Source: Botryobacter ruber (lineage in GTDB: Bacteria > Bacteroidota > Bacteroidia > Cytophagales > Hymenobacteraceae). Taken from it: a DNA stretch of 64,000 nucleotides. The stretch's first letter is position 1; each line of letters opens with the position of its first letter. Both the position numbers and the translations under genes were made by a program. Location of the stretch: contig NZ_QCZK02000061.1 in assembly GCF_003347595.2 (NCBI RefSeq), positions 1-64,000 on the forward strand. Reading direction: 5' to 3'. This document shows positions 61,889-64,000 of the stretch, piece after piece. The notes under the pieces were generated by a model. That model worked only from the letters and a program-made list of their open reading frames with translations. It was not told the DNA's origin and searched no databases.

Positions 61889-62983
61889 ATGACCTCCCGC
61901 AGAAACGTATTAAAAACCCTGGCGCTGGGCAGCGCCGCAACCCTTTTCTCACCGCATGTTTTACTGGCAGCCACGCGCCCGCAGAAAGAGCGTTTGGGTG
62001 TGGCCCTGGTCGGCCTCGGCTACTACAGCACCGACCTGCTGGCCCCGGCCCTGCAGCAGACGAAGCATTGCTACCTGGCAGGCATTGTTACCGGCACACC
62101 TGCCAAAGCCGAAGCCTGGAAAAAGAAGTACAACATCCCCGAAAAAAACATCTACAACTACCAGACCTTCGATAAGCTAGCCAACAACCCGGACATTGAC
62201 GTGGTGTACGTGGTGCTGCCGCCATCCATGCACCACGAATATGCTGTGCGGGCCGCCAACGCAGGCAAGCATGTGTGGTGCGAAAAACCCATGGCCATGA
62301 CGGCAAAAGAATGCCTGGAAATGATTGATGCCTGCCGCAAAAACAACAGAACGCTGGCCATTGGCTACCGGCTGCAGCACGAGCCTAACACGCAGGAGTA
62401 TATGCGCATTGTAAACGAGCAGCTGCTGGGCAAGGTGCAGCACCTCAGCTGCGGCGCCGGCTACCGCGAAAACCGCACCAACCACTGGAAACAGAAGAAA
62501 GAAATGGGCGGCGGCGCGCTCTACGACATGGGCGTGTATTCCATCCAGGGCGCACGGCTGGGCACCGGCATGGAACCCATTGCTGTAGTCTCTGCCAAAA
62601 CCTCCACCACCCGCCCGGAAATCTATAAAAACGGCCTCGACGAAACCACGCAGGCAAAGCTCGAATTTCCGGGTGGCGTAATGGCCGACATCGAAACCAG
62701 CTTTGGCAAAAACATTAACTACCTGAACATTACCTGCGAAAAAGGCGAGATCAACATGCAGCCCTACCAGAGCTACGCCGGCGTAAGAGGCAGCAGTCCG
62801 CTCGGCGAAATTCACCACCCCTACCAGGTGCCCTGGCAGCAGGCAAAGCAGATGGACGACGATGCGCTGGCCATTATGCAGAAGAAACCAATGCTGGTGC
62901 CGGGCGAGGAAGGGCTGCGCGATATCCGCATCGTAGAAGCCATTTACAAAGCAGCAGGCACGGGTAAACGGGTGCAGTTATAA
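61889..62983 (+). CDS. Tat-exported Gfo/Idh/MocA-family oxidoreductase
   Basis: A 364-residue NAD(P)-dependent sugar-type oxidoreductase. A twin-arginine signal (SRRNVLK at 3-9, then ALGSAATLF) means it is folded with cofactor and exported, as for glucose-fructose oxidoreductase. The Rossmann part is VALVGLGYYST, with the family motif GKHVWCEKPMAMT at about 126-138, then the beta-sheet domain with MGGGALYDMGVYSIQ. Substrate unknown. aspA starts 66 bp downstream. Confidence 0.9.
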   Translation: MTSRRNVLKTLALGSAATLFSPHVLLAATRPQKERLGVALVGLGYYSTDLLAPALQQTKHCYLAGIVTGTPAKAEAWKKKYNIPEKNIYNYQTFDKLANNPDIDVVYVVLPPSMHHEYAVRAANAGKHVWCEKPMAMTAKECLEMIDACRKNNRTLAIGYRLQHEPNTQEYMRIVNEQLLGKVQHLSCGAGYRENRTNHWKQKKEMGGGALYDMGVYSIQGARLGTGMEPIAVVSAKTSTTRPEIYKNGLDETTQAKLEFPGGVMADIETSFGKNINYLNITCEKGEINMQPYQSYAGVRGSSPLGEIHHPYQVPWQQAKQMDDDALAIMQKKPMLVPGEEGLRDIRIVEAIYKAAGTGKRVQL

Positions 62984-63049
62984 AAACCAAGACAGCAGAA
63001 AAGCGGTATGCATTGAGGCTGATGAAAAGAAAAAAACAAAGCAAAATAC

Positions 63050-64000
63050 ATGGAGCAAACTTATAGAACAGAGCATGATTTCCTGGGGGAAAAAGAAATT
63101 CCTGCCGACGCTTATTATGGCATTCAAACCCTGCGGGCACTCGAAAACTTTAACATTACCGGCATCACCACGGCACAAGAGCCGTGGTTTATAAAATCCT
63201 TGGGTTGTGTAAAAAAAGCAGCCGCCCTGGCAAACCGCGACTGCGGCGTACTGGACCCCAAACTTACCGAAGCCATTGTGTTTGCCTGCGACAAATTAAT
63301 TGCCGGCGAATACCTCGACCAGTTTCTAACCGACCTGATCCAGGGTGGCGCCGGCACCTCGGTCAACATGAATGCCAACGAAGTGATCGCCAACATCGGG
63401 CTCGAATACCTGGGCCACCAGAAAGGCGACTACCAGTACCTGCACCCCAACAACCACGTCAACGCCTCGCAGTCTACCAACGATGTGTACCCCACCGCCC
63501 TCATGATTGCCCTGCATCATAAACTCAACGGTTACCTCGACGCCCTGACTGCCTTAGACGACGCCTTCGCCCGGAAAGGAATCGAATTCAGCAAAGTGAT
63601 TAAGATGGGCCGGACCCAGTTGCAGGACGCCGTACCCATGACACTGGGGCAGGAATTTCAGGGCTATGCCACCACCACCGCCGAAGACATCCGCCGCCTG
63701 CGCGAAGCCCAGGGCATGCTGGTGGAATGCAACATGGGCGGCACCGCCATCGGCACCCGCGTAAACGCACCGGAACGTTACCCCGAACTGTGTACTAAAT
63801 ATTTAGCCGAAATCACGGGCCTGCCCATCACCCTGGCAGCCGACCTGATCGAGGCCACTTCCGACACCGGTGCCTTTGTACAGGTCTCGGGAGCCTTAAA
63901 ACGAAGTGCAATTAAAATTTCCAAAATCTGTAACGACCTGCGCCTGCTCTCTTCTGGTCCGCGTGCCGGTTTTTATGAAATTGCCTTGCCGCCTATGCAG
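63050..64000 (+). CDS. aspA: Aspartate ammonia-lyase (aspartase), 3' truncated by the window
   Basis: The open frame starts at ATG 63050 (MEQTYRTEHDFLGEKEIPADA) and runs without a stop to the window edge: 317 codons of about 470 expected. It belongs to the fumarase/aspartase superfamily, converting L-aspartate to fumarate and ammonia. Motifs are DAYYGIQTLRA near the start, GGAGTSVNMNANEV, HVNASQSTNDVYPTA, KMGRTQLQDAVPM and GGTAIGTR. The superfamily GSSxMPxKxN loop lies beyond the edge. The GIQTLRA and GPRAG context favours aspartase over fumarase. Spacing of 66 bp suggests it may share a transcript with the upstream oxidoreductase gene. Confidence 0.93.
   Translation, partial: MEQTYRTEHDFLGEKEIPADAYYGIQTLRALENFNITGITTAQEPWFIKSLGCVKKAAALANRDCGVLDPKLTEAIVFACDKLIAGEYLDQFLTDLIQGGAGTSVNMNANEVIANIGLEYLGHQKGDYQYLHPNNHVNASQSTNDVYPTALMIALHHKLNGYLDALTALDDAFARKGIEFSKVIKMGRTQLQDAVPMTLGQEFQGYATTTAEDIRRLREAQGMLVECNMGGTAIGTRVNAPERYPELCTKYLAEITGLPITLAADLIEATSDTGAFVQVSGALKRSAIKISKICNDLRLLSSGPRAGFYEIALPPMQ

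Overview
The window looks like a chromosomal segment of a Bacteroidota bacterium, most likely Cytophagales of the Hymenobacteraceae/Pontibacter kind. Reasons: base composition is close to half G+C; the clearest promoters have the Bacteroidota form (TTTG, about 20 bases, TAnnTTTG); there is a TonB receptor with a carboxypeptidase-like N-terminal domain; and there are several outer-membrane barrel proteins. This placement is inference from gene content; no 16S gene is present.

Layout. 1-14.7 kb: manganese catalase, then a copper-handling block (CopB-type ATPase with a His-rich head, Met-rich lipoprotein, multicopper oxidase fused to a PcoB-like outer-membrane barrel), with an FNT channel, a K+ channel, a SHOCT protein, a TonB receptor and small membrane or lipoproteins. 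15-20.8 kb: a LutA-like protein with HMG-CoA lyase, a CNNM/CBS transporter, a GNAT enzyme and exonuclease VII (xseA-xseB). 20.8-41.2 kb: a glucan/trehalose block with OtsA-OtsB, a DUF2179 protein, the GlgE pathway (glgE, treS-maltokinase, glgB) on the minus strand and, divergently, treZ, a GH57/DUF3536 protein, treY and malQ. 41.7-52.6 kb: a cytidylyltransferase-GHMP kinase fusion, L,D-transpeptidase, M23 peptidase, convergent ppx and ppk, an HTTM-like membrane pair and gyrB. 52.6-53.7 kb has no confident protein gene but holds a tRNA-like RNA and a candidate sRNA, each with its own promoter and terminator. 53.7-64 kb: a barrel protein, an SGNH hydrolase, an M1 peptidase, an outer-membrane protein, a periplasmic-binding protein fused to a pentameric ligand-gated ion channel, an esterase, a Tat-exported oxidoreductase and the 5' part of aspA.

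How the genes work together. The 20-kb glucan block can make trehalose three ways (OtsA, TreY-TreZ, TreS) and can turn trehalose into branched alpha-glucan (TreS, maltokinase, GlgE, GlgB). The phosphatase half of the OtsA protein has lost its catalytic aspartate, so the OtsA route may lack a phosphatase here. ppk/ppx provides a second storage polymer, polyphosphate.

Non-coding structure is rich. A dispersed repeat with core CTGCCACCAYAGCCNCTGC occurs about 18 times as single arms or as palindromes, mostly between genes but also inside three genes. A roughly 254-bp terminal-inverted-repeat element (MITE-like) is present twice in opposite orientation; one copy has inserted, with target duplication, into an older inverted repeat. 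The most unusual items are the ligand-gated channel fusion, the tRNA-like RNA, the repeat family and the altered OtsB domain.
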